From contig JBOFEN010000096.1 of NCBI GenBank assembly GCA_051648105.1, positions 28,827 through 92,826 of the forward strand: a stretch of DNA of 64,000 nucleotides, in the 5' to 3' direction. Under the pieces are notes generated by a model that ran no database searches, was not told where the DNA came from, and saw only the letters and a list, made by a program, of their open reading frames with translations. The position numbers and the translations under genes were made by a program. Of the stretch, positions 1 to 9,328 are shown piece after piece. Each line of letters starts with the position of its first letter. Positions within the stretch are counted from its first letter, which is position 1. The stretch comes from UBA7332 sp051648105 (GTDB lineage Bacteria; Bacteroidota; Bacteroidia; Bacteroidales; UBA7332).

Positions 1-769
1 ACTCTACCTCAAGCTCAACTTGAACACCAGGAGAGTAAAGGAAATCACTGCTTACATTACGAGCTCTCTCCATACCTAACATCATACCAACCTGAAGTGA
101 TAACTTATTAAGCCTCTTCACACCTAATTTATCAGCTAATCTAACCCCAATATGCGGATGAACTATTATATTATCAATTAATGTATCAGCAGCAGTTGTT
201 CCAGCATAGTGTTCCATATATGCATGAAGACCTGCATAAAGAAACGTGTAGTTATACTCAGCTGCTAAACCTAGCATAAATTTCTCTCTTATCTTATCAT
301 TCTGACGTCCAAACCAATCACAAAAGAACTCTACATAGCCATTATTATTGTAAAATTGGAAGAGGCATCCCTCTAGATTGGCATCATAATATGCAATTGA
401 GTCGGCAAACATTGCCGTAGGGTAGTTACCCATAAGATTACGTCTACCAAAAGAACCACCAATACCATTAAACCAATCATTTGTATATTGGTAATAGATC
501 GTATAATCTGGTCTAGTATCAAAACTCTTATTTCCAAATTCTTGGAGATAGTTAATACCAACCATTAATCTATTATTACCATTGAAGGATACTCCAATTT
601 CAGGAGCAATACGTGCACCAAATATAGTTTGAGACTGAGCAAATTCGCTAGAGAACTCTCTATTGTCAAAGAAGGCATTGAAGTCGGCTTCATAAGCCAA
701 CTTCAAATTCTGCGCCTCTAAATTCAACCCTAGCATTACTCCTAGCACAATAATAACGAATCTATTCAT
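1..769 (-). CDS. Putative outer-membrane beta-barrel protein (partial, 3' end cut off)
   Basis: An uninterrupted frame begins with ATG at 769 and runs off the left edge of the window, giving about 256 residues. The first 20 residues form a signal peptide (MNRFVIIVLGVMLGLNLEAQ). The mature part is rich in aromatic residues and glycine and alternates short polar and hydrophobic stretches, as in a small outer-membrane barrel. I do not recognise a named family. It starts 14 bases after the gltX stop codon, so it is probably cotranscribed with gltX, although the two functions look unrelated. The N-terminal half can be read with confidence; the barrel assignment is inference from composition and signal peptide. 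Confidence 0.7.
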   Translation of the reverse strand, partial: MNRFVIIVLGVMLGLNLEAQNLKLAYEADFNAFFDNREFSSEFAQSQTIFGARIAPEIGVSFNGNNRLMVGINYLQEFGNKSFDTRPDYTIYYQYTNDWFNGIGGSFGRRNLMGNYPTAMFADSIAYYDANLEGCLFQFYNNNGYVEFFCDWFGRQNDKIREKFMLGLAAEYNYTFLYAGLHAYMEHYAGTTAADTLIDNIIVHPHIGVRLADKLGVKRLNKLSLQVGMMLGMERARNVSSDFLYSPGVQVELEVE

Positions 770-783
770 TGTGATAGTTTATT

Positions 784-2301
784 TTAGGCTATTATCTCTA
801 CAGCAGAGTGTAGACGTTTAATAGTCCCTTCTTTTCCTATAATAGATATAATGTCAAACATATGCGGACCTTTCGCTTCGCCAACAATCGATAGACGGAA
901 ACAGTTCATCACTCCACCCATGTTATATCCATTTTGAGATATCCATGACTTGACAGCCTCCTCTGTGGCTACAGCGCTAAACTCTTCAATAGAGGATAGA
1001 AGGTCAATCAACTCTTTCATTTGTGAAGGAGTATCTTCTTTCCAACGTTTCTTTACGACCTTCTCATCATAACTTGTAGGTGCGACAAAGAAATATGAGG
1101 TCTGATCCCATAACTCTTTTACAAACGAGACTCTCTCCTTAACTAACCCTACGATAGTTGAAACTATATCATTTGAGGCAACGACTCCATTATTGGCTAA
1201 GATTGGTTGAAACATCTCTGCAATGGATTCATTTGAAAGGGTCTGAATATATTTATGGTTAAACCATTTACCCTTTTCATAATCAAATTTAGCACCACTC
1301 TTACTGCATCTATCCAATGAAAATAGAGAGATTAACTCTTGCATTGAAAAAATCTCTTGCTCTGTACCAGAGTTCCATCCTAGAAGAGACAAGAAGTTAA
1401 TAACCGCCTCTGGTAGGTAACCAGACTCACGATAACCCGAAGATATATCCCCTGTTTTTGGATCTTTCCACTCCAATGGGAAAACAGGAAAACCAAGACG
1501 ATCACCATCACGTTTGCTTAGTTTTCCATTACCATCAGGCTTAAGAAGTAGTGGCAAATGTGCAAATCTAGGCATTGTCTCTTCCCAATTAAATGCTCTA
1601 TAAAGCAATACATGAAGCGGAGCAGAAGGTAACCACTCTTCACCACGAATAACGTGAGAAACCTCCATCAAATGATCATCAACAATATTGGCTAAGTGGT
1701 ATGTAGGTAATTGATCCGCCGATTTATATATAACCTTATCATCTAGTATTGACGAGTTAATTGTAACAGCACCCCTTATAAGGTCATTTACTACAACATC
1801 CTCATTTGGTTCAATCTTAAACCTTACTACGTACTGATTACCCTGGGCAATCAAAGCCTCTACCTCTTGGTTTGAAATAGTAAGGGAGTTACGCATCGAT
1901 AAACGAGTCGAAGCATCATATTGAAAGTTTGCAATCTCTTCTCTTTTAGCTTCAAGCTCTTGTGGTGTGTCAAAGGCAATGTATGCGTTACCACTTTCAA
2001 GAAGAATGTCTACATATTTCTTATAAATATCCTTTCTTTCTGATTGACGATATGGGCCATAGTTTCCGCCGAACCCTTGTCCCTCATCAAACTTAATACC
2101 TAACCAACTCAATGATTCAATAATATACTCTTCTGCACCTGGAACAAATCTTTGAGAATCTGTATCCTCTATTCTTAATATCATATCCCCTCCAGCTTGC
2201 TTTGCAAACAGATAGTTATATAAGGCTGTTCTTACTCCACCAATGTGTAAAGGCCCAGTAGGGCTAGGTGCAAAGCGCACTCTTACTCTTCTCTCACTCA
2301 T
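784..2301 (-). CDS. gltX: Glutamate--tRNA ligase
   Basis: This class I aminoacyl-tRNA synthetase charges tRNA-Glu in the cytoplasm. The 505-residue length is normal for bacterial GluRS. The ATP-binding signature PSPTGPLHIGG lies at residues 12-22 (HIGG is the HIGH motif), and the second signature KLSKRDG, a KMSKS variant, lies near residue 258. The C-terminal third is the helical anticodon-binding region. A TAnnTTTG -7 element (2339-2346) lies shortly upstream, and the transcript probably continues into the outer-membrane gene that follows 14 bases later. A strong hairpin separates it from the upstream cation transporter. Nothing odd was seen. Confidence 0.97.
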   Translation of the reverse strand: MSERRVRVRFAPSPTGPLHIGGVRTALYNYLFAKQAGGDMILRIEDTDSQRFVPGAEEYIIESLSWLGIKFDEGQGFGGNYGPYRQSERKDIYKKYVDILLESGNAYIAFDTPQELEAKREEIANFQYDASTRLSMRNSLTISNQEVEALIAQGNQYVVRFKIEPNEDVVVNDLIRGAVTINSSILDDKVIYKSADQLPTYHLANIVDDHLMEVSHVIRGEEWLPSAPLHVLLYRAFNWEETMPRFAHLPLLLKPDGNGKLSKRDGDRLGFPVFPLEWKDPKTGDISSGYRESGYLPEAVINFLSLLGWNSGTEQEIFSMQELISLFSLDRCSKSGAKFDYEKGKWFNHKYIQTLSNESIAEMFQPILANNGVVASNDIVSTIVGLVKERVSFVKELWDQTSYFFVAPTSYDEKVVKKRWKEDTPSQMKELIDLLSSIEEFSAVATEEAVKSWISQNGYNMGGVMNCFRLSIVGEAKGPHMFDIISIIGKEGTIKRLHSAVEIIA

Positions 2302-2338
2302 AGTCTATATTGTATCTTATGTTTAATATTTAAGCTTG

Positions 2339-2346
2339 CAAAAATA
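2339..2346 (-). promoter_or_regulatory. -7 element for gltX
   Basis: Read on the minus strand this is TATTTTTG, an exact match to the Bacteroidetes TAnnTTTG box, 38-45 bases before the gltX start. No clear TTTG -33 box is present; its expected place, about 2366-2372, is occupied by the hairpin at 2364-2415. Confidence 0.6.
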
Positions 2347-2363
2347 GAGTTTTTAAATCAATA

Positions 2364-2415
2364 AACTCCTAAATTGGGGATAATAGATCAATTTATTATC
2401 CCCAATTTAGGAGTT
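2364..2415 (-). terminator. Long perfect hairpin after the cation transporter gene
   Basis: Two 22-base arms (2364-2385 and 2394-2415) are perfectly complementary around an 8-base loop. The hairpin lies 26 bases past the stop of the transporter gene. The T tract after it on the minus strand is weak. It probably ends or attenuates the envelope operon before gltX, and it sits over the expected -33 region of gltX. Confidence 0.6.
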
Positions 2416-2441
2416 ATGTGTATAGTATATTTCATTTTTTG

Positions 2442-3458
2442 CTATACTAATGAATCGCTATTTTGTGTAATTCCTTCAAGTGTAAACGGTTTGTTACGCG
2501 TTAATGAATTAAGACAATTAACTGATTTTTCAGATTCGCACTCAGAACAGGTTGAATCAGGTGTACAAGGGTCTGTGTGTATAGTAATTCTTGTCTTATC
2601 TGCTCCAAACTCTTCTCGAAGTACATTCGCTAAAGCTACACAGCTATCGTGTCCTTGTTTGATATTGAAAAACCAAGGTAGGGTAAGATCTAATTCAATA
2701 AAGTAGTGACTACCATACTTTAGAACTTTCAGGTTATGGATATCAATCCATTCCTCTCTTCTTTTAGTATTAATAGCATTAAGAATAACTTGAAGAAGAG
2801 CATCGTCAGCCTTATCCATGATATCCTCTGTAGTTTTCCTCAAAATTGATATACCTGTAAAGAGTATTATGCTACCAAATGTTATTGCTAGTAGAGAGTC
2901 TATCCAACTTATCTCAGTAAAATAGAGCACTATAAGGCCAATAACCAAACCAATTGTTGAGTATACATCAGAATGAAGATGCTTACCACCTGCTATCAAA
3001 GCGATAGAGTTATATTTTTTACCCACTCTGATACTGTATGTTCCTAGAATCCAATTTACAATACCTGCTGCTGCAATAATATAAACACCAACGTCTAGCT
3101 TCTGTACAACTTGTGGTTGAACTAATCGAGATATGCCCTCATAAATTATCAGGCCACCAGCTACCATGATAAGTATTGCTTCAATAGAAGCTGAAATAAG
3201 CTCTGCCTTACCATGACCAAATGGATGATCCTTGTCTTTTGGCTTACTCGAAATATGTAAACTATAAAGACTAATAAAACCAGCAGTTACATTAACAATA
3301 CTCTCCATTGCATCAGTAAAAACTCCCACAGAGTTTGTCAAAAAGAATGCGACAAACTTTGCTATTAATAGAGTTACTGATACAAGGACAATATTACGTT
3401 GTACTCGAAGTTTTATTTTATCATCCTCAATTCGGAGATCTTCATTATACATATACAT
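2442..3458 (-). CDS. Cation diffusion facilitator family transporter
   Basis: This inner-membrane proton-coupled exporter of divalent metals (Zn, Fe, Mn or similar) has 338 residues. After a short cytoplasmic start there are about six hydrophobic helices. Helix 2 carries TDAMESIVN, where E and N stand where many relatives have H and D. Helix 5 carries the HxxxD pair (HLHSD). The loop HPFGHGKAE is typical of the family. The C-terminal domain ends in a cysteine-rich tail (HTDPCTPDSTCSEC and a further Cys), a likely metal-handling segment. The start lies 25 bases after the stop of the five-repeat barrel gene, so it is probably the last gene of that operon. The metal specificity cannot be read from the sequence. 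Confidence 0.9.
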   Translation of the reverse strand: MYMYNEDLRIEDDKIKLRVQRNIVLVSVTLLIAKFVAFFLTNSVGVFTDAMESIVNVTAGFISLYSLHISSKPKDKDHPFGHGKAELISASIEAILIMVAGGLIIYEGISRLVQPQVVQKLDVGVYIIAAAGIVNWILGTYSIRVGKKYNSIALIAGGKHLHSDVYSTIGLVIGLIVLYFTEISWIDSLLAITFGSIILFTGISILRKTTEDIMDKADDALLQVILNAINTKRREEWIDIHNLKVLKYGSHYFIELDLTLPWFFNIKQGHDSCVALANVLREEFGADKTRITIHTDPCTPDSTCSECESEKSVNCLNSLTRNKPFTLEGITQNSDSLV

Positions 3459-3483
3459 CTTGATTAAATTGAATCAATAAAGC

Positions 3484-6444
3484 TTAGAATCGATATTGAG
3501 TTCCTAACATAAGCTTACCAACACCATTAAGTTTGTAAGATGAGATGAAGCTACGTCCAGTCAACTTATTAAGGAATAGCATCGCACTTGGCTCTACATA
3601 AATACCCCAATGTTTGTTTAGATTGTAGAGACCTTGAACGTTTACACTACCTGCAATAGCTCCACCTTTACCATTGGAAGCGGAAATATGATCATAACCC
3701 ATTCCTATTATACCAATAACTTCAAACTTACGATCTTCATAAGGACCCGAAAGTAAATTTGACATATTAAGCATATAATCTAAGTGAAGACCTATCAACT
3801 TAACGTCAAATCTAGCATATCTAGGACTTGATGTATCATCCATGTTAGAATTATAAACCGATAGTCTTAGACCAGAAAGATTATTAAACCACTTACCAAA
3901 GGATAAAGAACTCTCAACAGTCAAAACCTCTGAAGATAGACCTGATTGTAGTCGTTCGGCATAAGCACCTGCACCAAGAGAGGCTGAGACAAAAGTGTTT
4001 GCCATAATATCACCATCTCTATATCTCTTAGTTTTTACTGCCATATTACCTGCCATTATACGATATGTAATACCGGCTCTAGCTGTAAAAAGGAGATCCT
4101 TTTCTATTGAATTTAGGTACTCTAGCTTACCCATTGGATAGAATCCTAGTTGAGGCTCAAGGTATAACTCTATTGCATCTGATACGCGGAATGCCCCCTG
4201 TACACCAGCTCTAAGAGAGGGGACAAATGCATTAAACGAACTAGATTTGAAGTTAGATGCCTCATCCTTAGTATATGAAGCGCCCCAAGCTACCCCAGCA
4301 AATGCATTAAGATTAAATACTCTATCTCTGCGATATGGAGTTACAAGATTACTAAGACTAGTCATAAAATCTACACCTACTGAAGCATATTCTGTATATC
4401 TATCATACCCTCCAGATTCTGGAATTAATGCACCTTCTGCACCAACCCTAAATGCTGCCAATGGAGTTATCCACTTACCAAAGCCTGCATAAAAACTAGG
4501 CGCATAATTCTTAGATGTAAATCCACCATCTTGAACAAGACCATTCAATCCACCAGCTAATGAAATAAAACCTCTTGCATGGTTATCAGCACTTGCACCA
4601 AGTCTATTTGTCATTTTGTCAACCATATTGAACCTGTAGGTTAAACCAGCAGAAACGGAAGACATTAAATCAATTGGCAACATACCAACATCTCCACGTG
4701 CTAAACTATTTGTTACATAAGCTGTAACCCTGGGCTCAACAAAGATTCCAAATGCAGGATTAATATTAAACATAGCCTGAAGACCTGCCCCAACGCCAAA
4801 ATTAAGTTTACTATCACCTACTTCAGGTGTTGTTCCAGAGTTATAAATACCAGATAGACCAACTACTCCATTAAGATCAAATATTCTCTTTGGATTATAG
4901 CCATTCATAATATTGGTAAGGCTAAAGATATAATCGATATCTCCTGAAACAAACTCTGTACTATTATTAGTTTGACCTATTTCTCCAAGAAACCCTGCAG
5001 ATAATTTAAGCCTCAGTGCCGAATATTGATTGAACCATTTACCTGCTGCTAAAGACAACTGTGGTTTAATTCCATCAAATCCAAGAGTACGAAGATCACC
5101 AGACAGAATAGCATTTGCTCCAGCTCCAGCTTCAATAAACCACTGCTCCATACCTGAGAAGTTTTGTTTACCGTTCTTCAATCTATCCTCTCTCTCTGTT
5201 CTTCGATAAGTCACTCCGGCCATTAACTGAGTAAGGGCATCAAACTTACTATGAGTTACACCTCCAGCCATAGAGCTAGGGTAAATATTGACTCTTGGTT
5301 CTATATACAAACTAAAGTTGTCATGAACCCTAAAGTTTGCCTGCACACCTAGGCCCCCACCTACTTGGAAGTTTCTTTTATTTATACCTTCTGTAGCAGA
5401 TGTAGGTATATATCTCTGAGATAAATTTGCATTTAATCCCAATATAGCATAGAGATTAAATATGTCAGATCTACGATAACCTCCAAACATTGAATGAAGA
5501 TTTAACATATAATCAGCCTGTGCTGTAGACCTTTTAAGTTTTATCTCTTTATCTGAGCCATCTGGATATAGTCCTGAGAAACCACTAGAGAAAGTTAATC
5601 TAACTCCAGAAGATGGGGTCAACCAACTACCTATAGATACAGCTCCACTAGGGCCAATAGGCCATTTAAGACTTCTATATTGTCCATTTGACCTTAGTGT
5701 AAACTCTCCTCCTCCTGATAATGATAAGAATAAATTCTCTCCAAATGGCGTAGTAAAGAATGAAGACAAACCAATTCTATTATCCTTAGGAATCATATTG
5801 TAGGTAACACCAAACATCATAGAGGGTGACCAGAAACCTTTCATCCACGTCTGTGCTTCTGTAGGATAGTATCCATTAGTGTAGAAGTTAAGTTTAGGTT
5901 CTAGAAACAAGTCAACCATTGAACTAACTCGAATATCTGCTCTCAAACCAGCACCAAAACCTACACTAATACTTGATTCATCATCATACATATTATAATG
6001 AGCTCCAAGTCCAGTAACAAACTGAACCTCAAATGGTCTATTAGGGTTATAGCCCCAAATATGTGATGACAGATTAAAGAGATAATCTGCTACTATCCCT
6101 GAGTGAAATGGTAGTGAAGTACTTCTAAATCTTTGATTTATCGAACTTTCAATACCAAGTCTTACACCTTGAGTCTCTGTAAACCATTTCCCGTATTGTA
6201 ACTGAAATTTAAGACCTGGTGTACCTAACAGAGAGGTTGAGCTAGCAAGCACAGCCTCACTACCTATGGCAGCAGACATAAATGTATTATCAGAAAAACG
6301 TTCAGACTCTAGCTTCTTTGCTCTAGCCCTTTTTTGTAATTGATAATCCAAAGCGTTGAATGGTGCACTATTCTGAGCAGTTATACCCATTGATAGGCAA
6401 AGTGCAGCAAACGCAATTATTTTTTTTGGGTCTATTATGGACAT
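3484..6444 (-). CDS. Outer-membrane protein of five tandem beta-barrel-like repeats
   Basis: A 986-residue secreted protein with a signal peptide at residues 1-23 (ending GITAQ). After a basic linker it consists of five repeats of about 190 residues. Each holds, in order: a glycine-rich opening strand; a GKW(F/I)-x6-(F/L)R(L/V)-like motif (near residues 85, 270, 468, 660 and 855); a (M/I/L)xxLSNL-like segment followed by GY-x3-R-x-F-(D/E/N)-(L/V); a (V/L)EP(R/K/Q) strand end in every copy (LFLEPK, LYIEPR, IFVEPR, LYLEPQ, IYVEPS); and a closing G(V/L/I)TY or GTQY strand. Alternation of aromatic and polar residues fits antiparallel membrane strands, about eight per repeat. I know no named family with this layout. 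It lies 90 bases after the OmpA/TPR gene and 25 before the cation transporter. Function unknown; outer-membrane location is inferred. Confidence 0.8.
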   Translation of the reverse strand: MSIIDPKKIIAFAALCLSMGITAQNSAPFNALDYQLQKRARAKKLESERFSDNTFMSAAIGSEAVLASSTSLLGTPGLKFQLQYGKWFTETQGVRLGIESSINQRFRSTSLPFHSGIVADYLFNLSSHIWGYNPNRPFEVQFVTGLGAHYNMYDDESSISVGFGAGLRADIRVSSMVDLFLEPKLNFYTNGYYPTEAQTWMKGFWSPSMMFGVTYNMIPKDNRIGLSSFFTTPFGENLFLSLSGGGEFTLRSNGQYRSLKWPIGPSGAVSIGSWLTPSSGVRLTFSSGFSGLYPDGSDKEIKLKRSTAQADYMLNLHSMFGGYRRSDIFNLYAILGLNANLSQRYIPTSATEGINKRNFQVGGGLGVQANFRVHDNFSLYIEPRVNIYPSSMAGGVTHSKFDALTQLMAGVTYRRTEREDRLKNGKQNFSGMEQWFIEAGAGANAILSGDLRTLGFDGIKPQLSLAAGKWFNQYSALRLKLSAGFLGEIGQTNNSTEFVSGDIDYIFSLTNIMNGYNPKRIFDLNGVVGLSGIYNSGTTPEVGDSKLNFGVGAGLQAMFNINPAFGIFVEPRVTAYVTNSLARGDVGMLPIDLMSSVSAGLTYRFNMVDKMTNRLGASADNHARGFISLAGGLNGLVQDGGFTSKNYAPSFYAGFGKWITPLAAFRVGAEGALIPESGGYDRYTEYASVGVDFMTSLSNLVTPYRRDRVFNLNAFAGVAWGASYTKDEASNFKSSSFNAFVPSLRAGVQGAFRVSDAIELYLEPQLGFYPMGKLEYLNSIEKDLLFTARAGITYRIMAGNMAVKTKRYRDGDIMANTFVSASLGAGAYAERLQSGLSSEVLTVESSLSFGKWFNNLSGLRLSVYNSNMDDTSSPRYARFDVKLIGLHLDYMLNMSNLLSGPYEDRKFEVIGIIGMGYDHISASNGKGGAIAGSVNVQGLYNLNKHWGIYVEPSAMLFLNKLTGRSFISSYKLNGVGKLMLGTQYRF

Positions 6445-6534
6445 AATACAAATTAAGTAGTTATAGTTTATACAACTTCAAGCTATTACTATGAAGTTGA
6501 AATAGAGATAATATGGTAATCACCAATATCTCAT

Positions 6535-8568
6535 TTATTGTAGAAGATCTAGTACATCTCCATCAACCTTTGCAACCTCTTGTAGATAAGGATCAAGAGC
6601 AAAAGCATTCTCAATATGTAATATTGCCTCCATAACTTTATCTAGACGGTTTGCTGCCACAGCTTTCACATACTCATGAACGGCAATGTCGGAAGATAAA
6701 AGTTTTGCTTTTTCCCATGCTAGCTCATTTTGTTTCTTCGCAAGAAGTAAAAGTACTTCATTTAGACCGCCTTGAGACATTATATAACTAGCTCCACTCT
6801 CATAATCACCATTAAGAACTGATATAATTGTACGTATATGTTCAACCTCTGCTGTATTAGGGATCAGCTGCATGATTGAATCAGCTTTTGAATAAAGGTT
6901 ATTCTCAAGACAAATTATAGCTTGGTTAACCAGTAGTTCCTTAGGGGCTGAAGCAGCAACATAAGGTTCCAAGAGCTCGGGAGTTGATCTATCTTGATTA
7001 ATATCCAATACAGCCAATCTATTAGCAGCTAACAAGAAACGAGGGAACAACTCTAATGATTGCTCATATAGTCTTCTCTGTACTGCCGTATCTTGATTCA
7101 TCTCAAACATACGATAATACTCATATCTTGTTAGTTTCTTTGGATCAACTTTGTACAGATCAACAATCTCATTATCCTTCAATATACGAAATACAGAGTA
7201 CTCAAACTGATACTCTACTCGTCTCATTTTAGATAGGTAATTAGGAAGTACTGTTTTATAGAAACTAAGATTCCTTATCCTATTACTCTGGTGATCAATG
7301 CTATTAGGGAATTTAGAAACAATCGCTCTAATTTCACTAGCCTCCTTTAACAGGCTATCTTGTTCCATCAATTTTGCACATACCTCCCAACTATCAACAA
7401 TAGCATCTGTTTTGATCTTCATAAACTCTCTTGTTTTAGAGTCTAGATTAGAAAGAATCTCTGCTACAGCTGATTGCATCCTTCTCTTTGCGAGTTGTAA
7501 GTTATTGTTATAAATACCCTCTGGAGATGCAATACCTTTGATATCGAAGCCTTGAAGTGTCATATCTGGATCGACTTCAATCTCCTTTAGTCTACTCCTT
7601 AGATTTGTAATCTCCGAAGCATTCTTAGGATCTTTAAGATCTATCTTAGATTGACCTATTGCAAAATTCAACTCAACTTCTCCCCTATCATCCATCAACT
7701 GTAATGCTGGCTGAGGAATATATTGAGGATCTGTAATATCCAATGTGTTTAGTGAATACTCAAAGAATCTCAAAGGATTAACCGTTCCTCGAGCAATAAC
7801 AAAGCTATCTCTATAAAATACCTTTCGATAGTTCTCTAATCCCATCACCACATCAGCTCTAAAGTCATGTTTAGGATTCTCAACATAGATTGAATCGTGG
7901 TATGGCATTAAATCACTACTACCCCTACTCTCTTGAACTGAAACGAAATTGTTTAATGGATCCTTTTCAGGATTAAATGTGTACATTCTCTCTTGAGTAA
8001 TAGAATACTTCGAGCCATCATAGACGAAAGGACGAAGATTCATTCGTTTCTTTGCTGTGATGTTATAAATAAAGGGCTGAATAACAAGTCTAGTATTACT
8101 CTCAAAAAGTGAGTTTGGTATCTTAAATCTAGTTCTTAAGTGGAAATAGTTACCCTTAACTTCAATATCTGTTGGTTCTGGGAGAATCTTTTTAAGTTGT
8201 TGCGATACAATTTCAACCTCTTTAATCTGTATCGCCTGTGTCACCATGACAACATTAATTATCTGTCTACCTCTAACTTTCTCCCTTTTATCCTCACAAC
8301 CTATACTTTCAAACAATAGCACATCATCACGATCTACTAAAATTGAGTATTTTCCATCATCATCAGTAGCACCTATAATAATCTTTTCACCCGAATCCCT
8401 AATAGTTACACCTGCTAAGGCTCTTCCTTTGTCATCTTTAACATTTCCTTGCACACGAATTCTCTGTGCTGAAAGCGACATCGTAGATATCAATAGCAAG
8501 ATCAACAATAGGCAACGCTGGGAAATCACTGTTTTTATCATAATATAAGGATCTAACTTTATATGCAT
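6535..8568 (-). CDS. CarboxypepD_reg-like / OmpA-like / TPR envelope protein
   Basis: A 677-residue exported protein, probably periplasmic or outer-membrane associated. After a long signal peptide (cleavage near SLSAQ) residues 36-110 are a CarboxypepD_reg-like beta domain (GNVKDDKGRALAGVTI). A beta-rich region follows. Around residues 345-375 an OmpA-like peptidoglycan-binding motif appears (GIASPEG, then NNNLQLAKRRM, like the NxxLSxxR helix of OmpA). The C-terminal half is helical and resembles TPR repeats. The chosen ATG overlaps the upstream stop as TAATG, suggesting translational coupling; a second Met at codon 10 (8541) would give a more compact signal peptide and is a fair alternative. 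The pairing with a DUF3575 gene is common in Bacteroidales, often near fimbrial genes, but no fimbrillin is visible here. Confidence 0.75.
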   Translation of the reverse strand: MHIKLDPYIMIKTVISQRCLLLILLLISTMSLSAQRIRVQGNVKDDKGRALAGVTIRDSGEKIIIGATDDDGKYSILVDRDDVLLFESIGCEDKREKVRGRQIINVVMVTQAIQIKEVEIVSQQLKKILPEPTDIEVKGNYFHLRTRFKIPNSLFESNTRLVIQPFIYNITAKKRMNLRPFVYDGSKYSITQERMYTFNPEKDPLNNFVSVQESRGSSDLMPYHDSIYVENPKHDFRADVVMGLENYRKVFYRDSFVIARGTVNPLRFFEYSLNTLDITDPQYIPQPALQLMDDRGEVELNFAIGQSKIDLKDPKNASEITNLRSRLKEIEVDPDMTLQGFDIKGIASPEGIYNNNLQLAKRRMQSAVAEILSNLDSKTREFMKIKTDAIVDSWEVCAKLMEQDSLLKEASEIRAIVSKFPNSIDHQSNRIRNLSFYKTVLPNYLSKMRRVEYQFEYSVFRILKDNEIVDLYKVDPKKLTRYEYYRMFEMNQDTAVQRRLYEQSLELFPRFLLAANRLAVLDINQDRSTPELLEPYVAASAPKELLVNQAIICLENNLYSKADSIMQLIPNTAEVEHIRTIISVLNGDYESGASYIMSQGGLNEVLLLLAKKQNELAWEKAKLLSSDIAVHEYVKAVAANRLDKVMEAILHIENAFALDPYLQEVAKVDGDVLDLLQ

Positions 8569-9155
8569 TAATTAATAATATAGATAAATGACACACCTAA
8601 GTCAATTGGTGCGACACCCCACTTTCGGCACATTTCACTATCAGGAGGTCTATTCTCAATTAGAGCATCATAACTAAATTGTCTTGAATAAATTACACCT
8701 ACTCCAGCAGACAACTCTAAGTTCCACCTTTTACTGAGGACAAAATTATATCCGTAAGAGAATCCTCCTCCCAGAACATCCCCGTGAAGCACATCCTTAG
8801 ATACTAAAACACCCCCATCTCTCTGCTTACGGTGAAAGCTATTCACTCCATACAGCGCTGTAATACCAACAAAGTGTTCAGCCAGAGGCCTACCAAACCA
8901 ATATTTAACCTTTGGTTGAAACTCCACAAAACTAGCCTTATAATCCTTTATTGTAAACGGATTAAAAGCCATTGACACATCGATTGAATATTTATCACTC
9001 ACAATTATTTCTGCCCCAATATTGGGTGAAAGGGTAGCCCAAAGTAGAGCGTTAGACTTAACGGCAAATCTCTGCGCACCTACAAACGAAAAGGTACTAC
9101 TAGCAACAATAAATAGTAAGAGAAGACCAAGTCTACAATTAATTGATTTACTCAT
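8568..9155 (-). CDS. DUF3575 outer-membrane protein
   Basis: A 195-residue protein with a signal peptide (cleavage near SFVGAQ). The mature start AVKSNALLWATLSPNIGAEI matches the opening of DUF3575 barrels as I know them, and the rest has strand-like aromatic and glycine-rich stretches (QPKVKYWFGRP, GGGFSYGYNF, LELSAGVGV) ending in YIIN, as expected for a small outer-membrane barrel. It is the first gene of the envelope operon: a good promoter lies at 9265-9294 and the next gene begins inside its stop codon. The biochemical role of DUF3575 is unknown; in other Bacteroidales it accompanies OmpA-like proteins in fimbria-related operons. Confidence 0.8.
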   Translation of the reverse strand: MSKSINCRLGLLLLFIVASSTFSFVGAQRFAVKSNALLWATLSPNIGAEIIVSDKYSIDVSMAFNPFTIKDYKASFVEFQPKVKYWFGRPLAEHFVGITALYGVNSFHRKQRDGGVLVSKDVLHGDVLGGGFSYGYNFVLSKRWNLELSAGVGVIYSRQFSYDALIENRPPDSEMCRKWGVAPIDLGVSFIYIIN

Positions 9156-9264
9156 GAATATAGCTTTCTATAATATTACATTTGATAATTACATAGATAG
9201 TATCTCACAACAATAGCTACCCATGTTTACCTTGATGTGGATATTTATGATAAAACACCCGAGG

Positions 9265-9294
9265 CAAAGGTATAAAAAATCTTACACATTCAAA
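9265..9294 (-). promoter_or_regulatory. Promoter of the DUF3575 envelope operon
   Basis: The minus strand carries TACCTTTG at 9272-9265, an exact -7 box, with TTTG at 9294-9291, 18 bases upstream. The predicted transcript start near 9258 leaves a leader of about 100 bases. Confidence 0.65.
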
Positions 9295-9328
9295 ATTTTA
9301 ACAACCTATCTATGTATTAAAAAGATAG

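Noticed and set aside
2374..2706. A 110-codon plus-strand frame
   Set aside because: It begins inside the terminator hairpin and runs antisense to the cation transporter gene.
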